From: Pseudomonadales bacterium
GTDB lineage: Bacteria > Pseudomonadota > Gammaproteobacteria > Pseudomonadales > Azotimanducaceae
Assembly: GCA_024234635.1 (NCBI GenBank)
Contig: JACKNX010000002.1
Location: forward strand, 1 to 64,000
Direction: 5' to 3'
DNA: 64,000 bases
Part shown: positions 17,901 to 25,754 of the stretch, one piece after another
How positions within the stretch are numbered: the stretch's first letter is position 1
Layout: every line of letters starts with the position of its first letter
The notes under the pieces: model-generated
Seen by the model: the letters and a program-made list of their open reading frames with translations, nothing else
Database searches by the model: none
Told to the model about the DNA's origin: nothing
Translations under genes and position numbers: made by a program

Positions 17901-18348
17901 GTTTGCTCCACAGTGAACCGGCGGGCAGATCGATGGCCAGCAGTAGCAGCAGAACCACCAGCACGACGCTGACGAACGCCGGGATGGCGAGCAACGGCAG
18001 GATACGTCGTTCGCCAAGGAGCCACATACCAGCCGCAAGCGTCAGCGCCGTGGTCACCGGCACACCCAGCGGATCAAGCAGCGTCGCGGACAACGCGCAG
18101 ACACCCAGCAGGCCGACTGCCTTGCGGCCATCGCCGCGCCGCACCGGGGAAGACGCGGTGGCCTGCGCATGCGCGGTGACCAGCAGCAGCACACCGATGA
18201 CGGTCATGGCTGCGGTCAGCACAAGCGGCAGCGTGCGCGCGCTCATCGCTTCGCGTGCATCAGCCGGCAGTATCGCGATATCCATCACCTGCCAGCCGTA
18301 GACGGCGGCCAGGGTGAGCACCACCAGCCCGGGAAGAAAGCGCCTCAT
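17893..18348 (-). CDS. tctB: Tripartite tricarboxylate transporter, small membrane subunit TctB
   Basis: 151 residues with four predicted membrane helices (FLPGLVVLTLAAVYGWQVM; LPLVLTAAMTVIGVLLLVTA; VGLLGVCALSATLLDPLGVP; LLAIPAFVSVVLVVLLLLLA) and a basic loop between the second and third, the TctB layout. TctB proteins are poorly conserved, so the call rests on topology and on its position between tctC (4-bp overlap) and tctA (8-bp overlap). Confidence 0.9.
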   Translation of the reverse strand: MRRFLPGLVVLTLAAVYGWQVMDIAILPADAREAMSARTLPLVLTAAMTVIGVLLLVTAHAQATASSPVRRGDGRKAVGLLGVCALSATLLDPLGVPVTTALTLAAGMWLLGERRILPLLAIPAFVSVVLVVLLLLLAIDLPAGSLWSKHV

Positions 18349-19298
18349 CCCAGAAAGCCGAGCGCATGCATCAGTGCGCGGATCTGCGTTTCCTGACTAT
18401 CGAGATAGCGCGCAAAATCGTCGCCGGCATGAAACACGGGCACCCAGGAATAGCGCCGCAACATGGCCTGCCAGGCCTCGGTGCTACGCAGACGCGTCAG
18501 CACGTCGATCAGCCTGTCGCGCTGTACCGCCTCCAGATCCGGCACCGCGAAGAAGCCGCGCCAGTTGAGGAATTCAACCGGGTAGCCCGACTCGGTGAAG
18601 GTGGGCACCCTCGGCAGTTCCGGTAACCGCTCCGGTGCCAGAATCGCCAGCACGCGGACATTACCCGCCCGCACCTGGTGTATCGACTCGCCCACCGTCG
18701 ACGCCAGCGCCCCGGTCTCGCCCGACAACAGCGCCAGCATGGCCTGTCCACCCGCGCCATAGGGTACGTAGCGTGCCTGAGCCGGCTCCAGACCCACGGC
18801 CTGGAACACCGCCGCCAGGATCAGGTGATCCGTATCGCCACGGTTGGAACCACCCGCAAACTTGATCGCGCGCGGATCCGCCCGCAGGGCGTCGACGAGT
18901 TGCGCCAGTGATTGCAGAGGGGCATCGGCCCGTACCATGATGGCGCCGTAGTCACCGATCATCGAGGCCACCGGCGTCAGCTGGCGCCAGTTCTGCCGAT
19001 ACTCCGACCGTTGGCTGCGCACCAGTATCGGCGTGGAGCTGACCATCACCATCGAAAGCGTCCTGGCACGAGGGTCGAGCATGGTGCTGAAGCCTCGCCC
19101 GCCACCTGCGCCGCTGCGGTTTTCGAACGACACGCTGTCGACCAGGCCGGCAGCTATCAACGCCGAACCCGTCGCCCTTGCGGTGGTATCCCAGCCGCCT
19201 CCCGCACCGCCGGGTACAAGGAAGTGCAGCGACGCCAGGTCCTCGTCACCGTGGACCATCGAGCCGCAGAGCAGTAACAGGAATGCCAGAGTCCGCAC
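18345..19298 (-). CDS. tctC: Tripartite tricarboxylate transporter substrate-binding protein TctC (Bug family)
   Basis: 317 residues. A short signal peptide (MRTLAFLLLLCGSMVHG, GTG start) precedes a two-domain periplasmic binding fold. Bug-family features include HFLVPGGAGGGWDTTARATG near the N-terminus, where the carboxylate is usually held by backbone amides, then ENRSGAGGGRGFS, the domain linker KFAGGSNRGDTDHLILAAVF and VRVLAILAPERLPELPRVPT. It delivers the ligand to TctAB. The gene starts 9 bp after the flavoprotein stop, so it probably belongs to the same transcript as the flavoprotein and TVP38 genes. The specific ligand cannot be predicted. Confidence 0.93.
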   Translation of the reverse strand: MRTLAFLLLLCGSMVHGDEDLASLHFLVPGGAGGGWDTTARATGSALIAAGLVDSVSFENRSGAGGGRGFSTMLDPRARTLSMVMVSSTPILVRSQRSEYRQNWRQLTPVASMIGDYGAIMVRADAPLQSLAQLVDALRADPRAIKFAGGSNRGDTDHLILAAVFQAVGLEPAQARYVPYGAGGQAMLALLSGETGALASTVGESIHQVRAGNVRVLAILAPERLPELPRVPTFTESGYPVEFLNWRGFFAVPDLEAVQRDRLIDVLTRLRSTEAWQAMLRRYSWVPVFHAGDDFARYLDSQETQIRALMHALGFLG

Positions 19299-19307
19299 GA
19301 GTAGCGA

Positions 19308-20756
19308 TCAGCCGTCGGTAAAGCGGAACCAGCGTCGCATGAGCTTCCCGACACGCGGTGTCATGCGCGTGCGATTGAACTCCGCTGCCAGCCGCTTGAG
19401 ATATTCGCCGCGCGTCGGATAGGGCAGGATGGCAACGTTGGCCGCGCCGAGCCCGAGTCCGTTGCTCATCATGAGGCACAGCGGCGCAATCTGCTCTCCG
19501 GCATCGGGCGCCACGATACAGGCGCCAAGCAGCCGGTCCGAACCCTTCGCCGTGAACACTTCGGCATAGCCGCTGGTGGTGGGGTCGGCCCTGCCGCGAT
19601 CCAGCGCCGTAAAGTCCACCGCGTACCGGTCGAAGGGCACACCCGCCTTGCGCAACGCCGCCTCGCCATCACCCACGGTGGCGACTTCGGGCTGGGTATA
19701 GGTGCAGCGCGGCACCACCAGTCGGTCAGCGCGCGCGGTCGGCAGAAACAGCGCGTTCTGTATGAGCACTTTGGCCTGGGCATCAGCGTGATGCGTGAAC
19801 TGCAGCGTACTCGCGCAATCGCCGGCAGCGTAGATGCGCCGGTTGCTCGTGCGCAGCCGCCGATCCACCTGGATGATGCCCCGCTCGTCGGTCCGGACAC
19901 CGGCCCGGTCCAAGGCCAGCCCGCGGGTGTTGGGCGTACGGCCCAGCGCCACGAGCACGTCGTCCACATGAACCTGCGTGTCGCCGGCCTGTATCACCAT
20001 GTCCCGCTCACGCCAGGCCCTGTCCACCGACCGGCCGAGATGCAGTTGTACGCCATTGGCGCGCAGCGCCTCCGCGACCCGGCTGGCCGCGCCTTCGCTC
20101 TCCATGGGTAACACCTGGGCCGCCTGTTCAAACAGGTGCACTTCGGACCCAAGACGTGCAAACGCCTCTGCCAGCTCACAGCCGATGGGCCCGGCGCCCA
20201 GAACGGCCAGGCGCGGCGGCTGCATGTCGATGTCGAACAGCGACTCATTGGTTAACGGATCGAGCTCCGCCAGCCCCGGAATCGGCGGCATGGAAGGTGC
20301 CGCGCCGGTGCAGATCGCGAACCGGCGTCCTCGCAGCAGCAAGTCTCCCACCTTCAGGGTACGTCGGTCCTGGAACACGCCATCGCCGAGGAAGACGTCC
20401 ACGCCCGCTTCCGTATACCGGGCGACGGAATCGTGTGGCGCAATATCCGCGCGCACCTGGCGCAACCAGCTGAACGCCCTGCCGAATGTCGGCAGCGGGT
20501 CCTTGCGCACGAATTCGAGCAGTGCCTTGGTCGGCACGCAGCCCACGTTCAGGCAATCACCGCCCATGCGATGCCGCTCCACCAGCGCCACTTTGGCGCC
20601 CAGACCCGCAGCGCCCATGGCGCAGATCAATCCCGCTGGCCCACCCCCGACCACCACCAGGTGATAGCTCGCCCGGGGTTCCGGGTTGACGTGGGTTGCC
20701 GGTTTTACCGCCGCCAGCCAGGCAACATCGGGACTTACGGTTTCATTCTCGCTCAT
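19308..20756 (-). CDS. Mercuric-reductase-like pyridine nucleotide-disulfide oxidoreductase
   Basis: 482 residues. The FAD dinucleotide motif is VVVGGGPAGLICAMGAAGLG, followed by the redox disulfide GGDCLNVGCVPTKALLEFVR (Cys-x4-Cys). The NAD(P) site is LAVLGAGPIGCELAEAFARL, and IYAAGDCAS is the second FAD contact. The C-terminal interface domain carries PYPTRGEYLKR. Classical lipoamide dehydrogenase and glutathione reductase have a His before this Pro; here the residue is not His, so a normal His-Glu pair is missing. The N-terminus lacks a heavy-metal-associated domain and the C-terminus lacks the MerA Cys pair, so this is not a canonical mercuric reductase. It overlaps the TVP38 gene by 4 bp, a partnership seen in many bacteria. 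The substrate is unknown. Confidence 0.88.
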   Translation of the reverse strand: MSENETVSPDVAWLAAVKPATHVNPEPRASYHLVVVGGGPAGLICAMGAAGLGAKVALVERHRMGGDCLNVGCVPTKALLEFVRKDPLPTFGRAFSWLRQVRADIAPHDSVARYTEAGVDVFLGDGVFQDRRTLKVGDLLLRGRRFAICTGAAPSMPPIPGLAELDPLTNESLFDIDMQPPRLAVLGAGPIGCELAEAFARLGSEVHLFEQAAQVLPMESEGAASRVAEALRANGVQLHLGRSVDRAWRERDMVIQAGDTQVHVDDVLVALGRTPNTRGLALDRAGVRTDERGIIQVDRRLRTSNRRIYAAGDCASTLQFTHHADAQAKVLIQNALFLPTARADRLVVPRCTYTQPEVATVGDGEAALRKAGVPFDRYAVDFTALDRGRADPTTSGYAEVFTAKGSDRLLGACIVAPDAGEQIAPLCLMMSNGLGLGAANVAILPYPTRGEYLKRLAAEFNRTRMTPRVGKLMRRWFRFTDG

Positions 20757-21436
20757 GCCTGCTCCAGCGCCGAGTTCAGCGCCCTGCCCGCAACGCGCGC
20801 CACCATGACCGTGAGAACAAGCGTTGCCAGGAGCCCGCCGACAAAAAAGGTCTGTGTCAGCGGGGTGGTGCTTGTAGTCCCCGTCATTACCCCCGCCAGT
20901 GTCTGCCCGGCTGAACCCAGATACACATACAACGCCGTGCCGGGCAGCATGCCCAGCCAGGACGCCACCGCATAATGTGAGAACCGGACACTGGTGAGGC
21001 CAAGGCCGTAGTTCAGCAGGTTGAAGGGAAAGAGCGGGGACAGCCGGGTGAGCAGGACGATGAGCGCGCCGCGTTCGCCGACCGCCCGGTCCACGCGCGC
21101 AAACCTGGGTAACGCGGTCAATCGCAGTTCCACCCAGTCACGCACCAGGTAGCGGCCGATGAGAAACGCCGCGCAGGCCCCCAGGGTGCTTGCCGCTGAG
21201 ACGATGGCAAGCCCAGCCGGCAGCCCGAACACAAAACCCGCCCCCAGGGTGAGCAAGGACCCCGGTACCAGAAAGACGCAGGCGAGCACGTACGCAACGA
21301 TGAACGCCAGCCACGATACGGCTCGGTTTGCGGCAACCCAGGACAGAAATTCCTCCAGCCAGCCGGCAACCGGCAACACCGCGGCCATCGCGACCAGCCC
21401 CCCAACCAGCAGTACGAACACCAACGCTCGTTGCAA
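20753..21436 (-). CDS. TVP38/TMEM64 (SNARE-associated/VTT domain) membrane protein
   Basis: 227 residues, five to six hydrophobic helices. The VTT-domain signature is present: VPGSLLTLGAGFVFGLPAGL, STLGACAAFLIGRYLVRDWV, VLLTRLSPLFPFNLLNYGLG, LGMLPGTALYVYLG. The family is related to DedA and is thought to move or flip lipids or affect envelope physiology. The TTG at 21436 is supported by GGAAGGA eight bases upstream. It is the first gene of a five-gene minus-strand run with the flavoprotein and TctCBA. Confidence 0.88.
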   Translation of the reverse strand: MQRALVFVLLVGGLVAMAAVLPVAGWLEEFLSWVAANRAVSWLAFIVAYVLACVFLVPGSLLTLGAGFVFGLPAGLAIVSAASTLGACAAFLIGRYLVRDWVELRLTALPRFARVDRAVGERGALIVLLTRLSPLFPFNLLNYGLGLTSVRFSHYAVASWLGMLPGTALYVYLGSAGQTLAGVMTGTTSTTPLTQTFFVGGLLATLVLTVMVARVAGRALNSALEQA

Positions 21437-21941
21437 ACGACCGATCCTTCCGTTATCGAACTGGCACGGTAGCGAGGCGCCGCGCGATGGGCAAGGTGCA
21501 CGGGCGCACCGGTATGTCGATCATTATTCTAAAGGCTGCTCGAATTTACGCCTCACATCGGCATCGGCCGGGGGAAACGATGGCGGCGCTCACCGTATCA
21601 CCGGACGAAACCGAACGCCTGTTCGGCGCGCAACGCAGTATGGACACGAATTCGAGTGACGGCTCCCCCGGCAAAGCCGGGTGTTCTCCCCTTTTTTTCT
21701 AGCCTTCGGCGTTATGTCGACAGCACGCAATCCGGGTTTTTTAGTATGACTGGCTTACCAGGCTGCTTTTTAAGCAACCTGCTAACTTATCAAGCGGTCC
21801 ACTAGTACCAGGCGAAATACGACAACGGACATGGCCCTGTGTCGGGGCGTTCCGGCGATGGACGGCCAGGGAACGCATTCACGTCCGTCCTGCGCAAGGC
21901 CGCACCCCCAGTTCCCCTTCCGAGCCGGCCGTTTCACCCTG
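21437..21941. other. 505-bp gap with a hairpin, T-run and a repeat end fragment
   Basis: I see no convincing gene here. The part next to 21437 must hold the promoter of the TVP38 operon (minus strand). On the plus strand a 6-bp GC hairpin CCCGGC-AAA-GCCGGG (21668-21682) is followed, after ten bases, by seven Ts. A fragment of the inverted-repeat family lies at 21749-21787. The stretch 21715-21800 is richer in A/T than its surroundings. Confidence 0.6.
21749..21787 (+). repeat. Right-end fragment of the structured inverted-repeat family
   Basis: The stretch ACTGGC-TTACCAGGCTGCTTTTT-AAGCAACCTGCTAA matches the right end of the copy at 55735-55880 (CTGGCATACCAGGCTGCTTTTT, then CAGCAGCCTGCTAA) with a few changes. 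The internal hairpins and left end are missing, so this is a decayed or partial copy. Confidence 0.6.
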
Positions 21942-23162
21942 CTACGGAGTGCTGACCCAACGAACCGCTTCGCTTGCCTGAGTTGCCGACTTTTCCTCTC
22001 CGTAACAGTTACGGCAATAGCTCGGAATTGCACCGTCCAGCAGTGACGCGCGAAGTTCGCGATAGGCGTGGCTGTTCCATATGGTGTCCCACGGCTGCCT
22101 GAAGATGTTACCCATGGTCACTACCCCCGGATCGGCAATCGTGCAGCACGGGACGACGTCTCCGGTTGTTGCTACGTAAACCCCGAATCCCCACGGTTTC
22201 GGACACCGCCGCTTCGCCGAATACGGTTCACCACTCAGAAGAATTTCCAGGTTGGATGCCTTTGTCAGCTCACGCGCACGCTCCACGGCGAGATGAAACC
22301 CGGGTGCGTCGTTGCCTGCACGACGATCGATGGTCGCAGGCTTCCACTGCTGCTTGCCCCAATCCGTCAGACGACCTCTGATGTCCAGCTCGTCGACACC
22401 CATGGCAGCCAGTTCCTGCGCGAGGTCGGGGATTTCATGATAGTTGTAGTCAAAGGCCAGCATCTCGACATTGACTATCGGCGCGCGACGCCCAACCCGC
22501 TGATCGAGCAGACGCTGCAGATTTTCCATCGCCCGGGGTCGATTGCCACCGCGCCGTCCCCGTTCATGCGTCGCATCCAACGCTCCATCGATGGATGTGC
22601 CTATCCACCAGAGCCCTGCGCTGAGCAGATTGCGCGTAATATCCGGCGTATGGCGATTGCAGTTCGTCACCAGGCGCACCGCAATTCCACGCGACCGGGC
22701 GAGGCCGATCATCCGGAACAGATCGGAATTCAACGTGGGTTCACCCATGCCCGTCAGGGTTATGGCCGCCAACGTGGGCATCGCATCCAGAACATGCGTG
22801 AACTCGTCGTACGTCATATGCAACTTGCCACGACGGTGCCGACGCAGGGTCTTCGACTGACAGAACACGCAATCCAGGTCACACTGCACCGTGGGTTCTA
22901 TATAGGCTTCAACGACGCCATGTGCCGGCGAAGCCGACGCCTGAGGAGAGCGCAGCGAAAGCAGCGCGCGATAGCGATTGACCACAGCGTGCGGCCGCAA
23001 TAGGTTCAGGCCGTAGGGAGGTATTCCAAACATGTCGATTCTGGTCCGCGGCGTTTTCGATGCAGATATCTTGACGGTGCGCGGCGCCATGGATGTGAAA
23101 ACATGTCGGCGCTTCTTTTTTACGGCGTAAGCGATCGCCTGACGCTCCGCCACAACTCCCAC
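21942..23162 (-). CDS. Radical SAM protein with SPASM-like C-terminal cysteine region
   Basis: Up to 406 residues. The radical SAM cluster motif Cys-x3-Cys-x2-Cys is at about residues 94-101 (TVQCDLDCVFCQSK), followed by the SAM-binding GMGEP (TLTGMGEPTLNSDLF). The C-terminus has extra cysteines in the SPASM/twitch arrangement: KRRCPKPWGFGVYV, GDVVPCCTIADPG and IPSYCRNCYG. Such proteins reductively cleave SAM and usually modify peptides or cofactors. No precursor peptide, other maturase or export gene is visible next to it. The N-terminus is uncertain: ATGs at 23090 and 23033 are alternatives and none has a good Shine-Dalgarno. Base composition looks a little lower in GC than its neighbours. 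Confidence 0.88.
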   Translation of the reverse strand: MGVVAERQAIAYAVKKKRRHVFTSMAPRTVKISASKTPRTRIDMFGIPPYGLNLLRPHAVVNRYRALLSLRSPQASASPAHGVVEAYIEPTVQCDLDCVFCQSKTLRRHRRGKLHMTYDEFTHVLDAMPTLAAITLTGMGEPTLNSDLFRMIGLARSRGIAVRLVTNCNRHTPDITRNLLSAGLWWIGTSIDGALDATHERGRRGGNRPRAMENLQRLLDQRVGRRAPIVNVEMLAFDYNYHEIPDLAQELAAMGVDELDIRGRLTDWGKQQWKPATIDRRAGNDAPGFHLAVERARELTKASNLEILLSGEPYSAKRRCPKPWGFGVYVATTGDVVPCCTIADPGVVTMGNIFRQPWDTIWNSHAYRELRASLLDGAIPSYCRNCYGEEKSATQASEAVRWVSTP

Positions 23163-23250
23163 ACATCAGCCACAACACCCGGACGCAGCCGCGCTGCCGA
23201 ATGGCGCCGCATTGACCACTATGCGGTGGCAGCGGCAATCGATTGTCGGA

Positions 23251-24504
23251 TCATTCGATCTGCCGTTCGCCGCTCGCCAGCAGCAGGTAGCTGACAAGCC
23301 CGAACAAAGTCACACCAGCCGCCACCTGGAATACCAGCGTCCAGGAACCCGTGGCCGACAGGATCATGCCGCTGACGCTGACACCGATGATGCCGGGGAT
23401 GGTTCCCGCCGTATTGGTGATGCCCATCAGCGTGCCGGCGTACTTCGGCGCCACATCCATGTGATTCACGGAAAAGCCGCCAGTGACAAACGCGCCAAGT
23501 GCATTACCGATGGTCATGATGGTGATGGCTGCCCACACCGACTCCACATAGCCAACCACCATGAGTGCGGTCGCGATGCTGCCGAAGCCAATCGTCTGGA
23601 ACAGCTTGCGCACGAAAGTGACATCCCGCCCTGCCCTGATCATGCGATCCGCCAGCGCGCCCGCCACGTTGAGGAAGATGAACGAGGCCACGTGCGGAAT
23701 CATCGTTACCCAGCCCACCGCGTGATAGTCCACGCCCAGCCCCTGGTTGATGAAGGTCGGCAGCCAGGACAGCAGTACGTAAAGCGACCAGTTGTTGCAG
23801 AAGTGGGCAATGATGATTGCCCACACCGCCTTGCAACGCAGCAACTTCGCCCAGGGTGTTGGCCCACGCGCCTCGTCGGGCGTAGTCCCGCTCTCGATCA
23901 GCCGGAGTTCTGCTTCGGATATTCCCTGCTGCTGCCGGGGATAGGCTGATACGAGGCGGTGCCAGGCGACGTACCACACCAAGCCAACGGCACCGAACAG
24001 GTAGAACGCCCACTCCCAGCCCCAGGCTTCGGCGATGTAAGGCGTGGTGATCAATGCGAACACGGTGCCTGTCGGTATGCCGCTGTTGGCGCGGCCAACC
24101 GCACGCGAGCGCTCGCTGGCGGGGACCCAGGTGGAATACATCGTGTAGATGGACGGAAATGTCACGGCTTCGCCCATGCCCATCAGGATCCGGGTGAGGA
24201 TGAGCACAGACAGGCCCGCGAACGCGGCGAACGGAGTCAGCACGGTGAACAGCGACCACGCGAGCACGCCAACACCCAGGACCACCTTGCCGCCGAAGCG
24301 ATCCGCCAGGCTGCCTCCGACGATCTGCAGGAGGAGGTAGCCGACGAAGAAAGAGGACATCACGAATCCCTGCGTGGTCCTGTCCCACTGCAGCGTGTCC
24401 GCCATCTTGATGATGGCGACGGAGATATTGACCCGGTCGATGTAGCAGATGAATACAGCCAGAAACGACAGCAGCACAACCCGCTGCCGATACGCGATGT
24501 TCAT
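23251..24504 (-). CDS. MFS transporter, anion:cation symporter (ACS) family
   Basis: About 417 residues with 12 hydrophobic helices. The start VVLLSFLAVFICYIDRVNIS is the usual ACS-family N-terminus (phthalate, glucarate, and vesicular-glutamate-type organic anion permeases). ADRFGGKVVL is the loop 2-3 motif and PASERSRAVGRANSG follows helix 4. The ATG at 24504 has GGGGAG nine bases upstream. It lies 50 bp after the luciferase-like oxidoreductase gene in the same direction, so an organic acid handled by that enzyme or by the divergent ThDP enzyme is a reasonable guess for substrate, but only a guess. Confidence 0.92.
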   Translation of the reverse strand: MNIAYRQRVVLLSFLAVFICYIDRVNISVAIIKMADTLQWDRTTQGFVMSSFFVGYLLLQIVGGSLADRFGGKVVLGVGVLAWSLFTVLTPFAAFAGLSVLILTRILMGMGEAVTFPSIYTMYSTWVPASERSRAVGRANSGIPTGTVFALITTPYIAEAWGWEWAFYLFGAVGLVWYVAWHRLVSAYPRQQQGISEAELRLIESGTTPDEARGPTPWAKLLRCKAVWAIIIAHFCNNWSLYVLLSWLPTFINQGLGVDYHAVGWVTMIPHVASFIFLNVAGALADRMIRAGRDVTFVRKLFQTIGFGSIATALMVVGYVESVWAAITIMTIGNALGAFVTGGFSVNHMDVAPKYAGTLMGITNTAGTIPGIIGVSVSGMILSATGSWTLVFQVAAGVTLFGLVSYLLLASGERQIE

Positions 24505-24554
24505 GCCGGGTTGCTCCCCTGGTTCCTGGTCTTCTTCCTGTGGTTCCCGCGCAC

Positions 24555-25655
24555 TCAGCCAGCGCTGCCCCGCAACCCCCCGGGATTGGCCGGCAGATCC
24601 GCAAACCGGTGCGCATCCCGCTGCGCCGCATAGGCAGTGACGATTGGGGCCAGGTCCTCGGGCGAGGCACCGTGCAGGATCACACCGTCGCAACCCAGAT
24701 CGAACTGGTGGTTGATTGCCGCCACGCACTGCGCCGGCGTGCCCTGCGCCGCAGGCGCCAGCCACTCCTGCGGTATCAGCGTGGCAACGTGTTCGAGCTG
24801 CTCCGTGGTGCCGATCTGGTCGATGGCGCCCGGAAAGTTGGCCACCAGGGGATCGGCCCGGAAGCGCGCCAGCACGGCCGGATCCCAGTCATTCGTGCGC
24901 ACCATCAGGTCTCCGTACGCCTGCAGGTACGTCGCCATGCGTCCCACGGTCTTCTTCAGCCGCACCGGCTCGGGCAGGTGATCGCCGATGGTGGCGAAAC
25001 AGGACCATACACGCACAGCGGCGGGATCGCGGCCTGCCCGCTCCGCCGCCTGCTTGATGGTGCGCACGCAGCGCTGCGTAGTTTCGTCCGTGAAGAACGT
25101 GTGCAGCACCACGGCGTCACACATCCTCCCCCCGAAGGCCAGCGAATTGGGTCCGAACGCGGTGAAGGTCACCGGTATGTGTTCCTTGAACGCCGGATCG
25201 AGCCGCAGTGCCGGGAACCGGCCGAGCGCGTTTTCGTGGCCAAGCACGGTTTCACCCTGCCAGAGACGGCGCATCAGGGCGACAAAGTCTTCCAGGTCCC
25301 GCGTCCTGATAGGTTTCAGGCCCATGGCATCGAACATGCGGTCGATGCCGCGCCCGAGGCCCAGGGAAAAGCGTCCGCCCGTGAGGAAGTGCATGGTCGT
25401 GGCATACGCCGCCGTCACCAGGGGATGGCGGGTGTTGTGATTGGTGGCCGCCGTGGCAATGCCGATACGTTCGGAGACGGCCCCTGCCGCACCCGACAAG
25501 GTGGCGGCTTCCTTGATATTCAGGCGCTCGGAGATGAAACAGGCGCCGATGCCCATGGCTTCCGCGGCGCGCACCTCGCTGATGAGATCCCGCGGTGAGC
25601 GCGGTGCGCCAGCAAGTGTATAGAACGCAATTTCATTCATGGCGTCAGCAGCCAT
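24555..25655 (-). CDS. Luciferase-like (LLM) flavin/F420-dependent oxidoreductase
   Basis: About 366 residues, a TIM-barrel luciferase-like monooxygenase. Visible family parts are FISERLNIKEAATLSGAAGA, IATAATNHNTRHPLVTAAYA, GGRFSLGLGRGIDR and FTAFGPNSLAFGGRMCDAVV. These proteins use reduced FMN or F420 to oxidise or reduce organic substrates; which cofactor is used cannot be decided here. The ATG at 25655 has a strong GGGGAGGGG six bases upstream; an in-frame ATG at 25640 is weaker. It is divergent from the ThDP enzyme across a 99-bp region that carries a perfect inverted repeat. A second, distant LLM protein is at 37.7 kb. Confidence 0.9.
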   Translation of the reverse strand: MAADAMNEIAFYTLAGAPRSPRDLISEVRAAEAMGIGACFISERLNIKEAATLSGAAGAVSERIGIATAATNHNTRHPLVTAAYATTMHFLTGGRFSLGLGRGIDRMFDAMGLKPIRTRDLEDFVALMRRLWQGETVLGHENALGRFPALRLDPAFKEHIPVTFTAFGPNSLAFGGRMCDAVVLHTFFTDETTQRCVRTIKQAAERAGRDPAAVRVWSCFATIGDHLPEPVRLKKTVGRMATYLQAYGDLMVRTNDWDPAVLARFRADPLVANFPGAIDQIGTTEQLEHVATLIPQEWLAPAAQGTPAQCVAAINHQFDLGCDGVILHGASPEDLAPIVTAYAAQRDAHRFADLPANPGGLRGSAG

Positions 25656-25703
25656 AGTCCCCTCCCCATTGTTCCTGCGCGGCGGCCAATCCCCCTGACC
25701 GCT

Positions 25704-25718
25704 CTGGTATCCTACCAG
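25704..25718. promoter_or_regulatory. Inverted repeat CTGGTA-TCC-TACCAG in a divergent promoter
   Basis: A perfect 6-3-6 inverted repeat lies between the divergent LLM oxidoreductase and ThDP-enzyme genes. It resembles GntR-type operators (TGGT...ACCA arms). GGTATCCT within it could be a -10 element for the plus-strand gene, so a bound regulator would block that promoter. Confidence 0.45.
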
Positions 25719-25754
25719 CTTCCAACCCGGCAGCCCTCGCATCGGAGCACGCGC

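Noticed and set aside
19308..20756. Canonical mercuric reductase (merA)
   Set aside because: No heavy-metal-associated domain, no C-terminal Cys pair and no other mer genes; only the flavoprotein fold and the CxxxxC site are shared.
21668..21701. Standard intrinsic terminator
   Set aside because: The stem is only 6 bp and the T-run begins ten bases after it, too far for a normal intrinsic terminator; recorded only as a weak finding.
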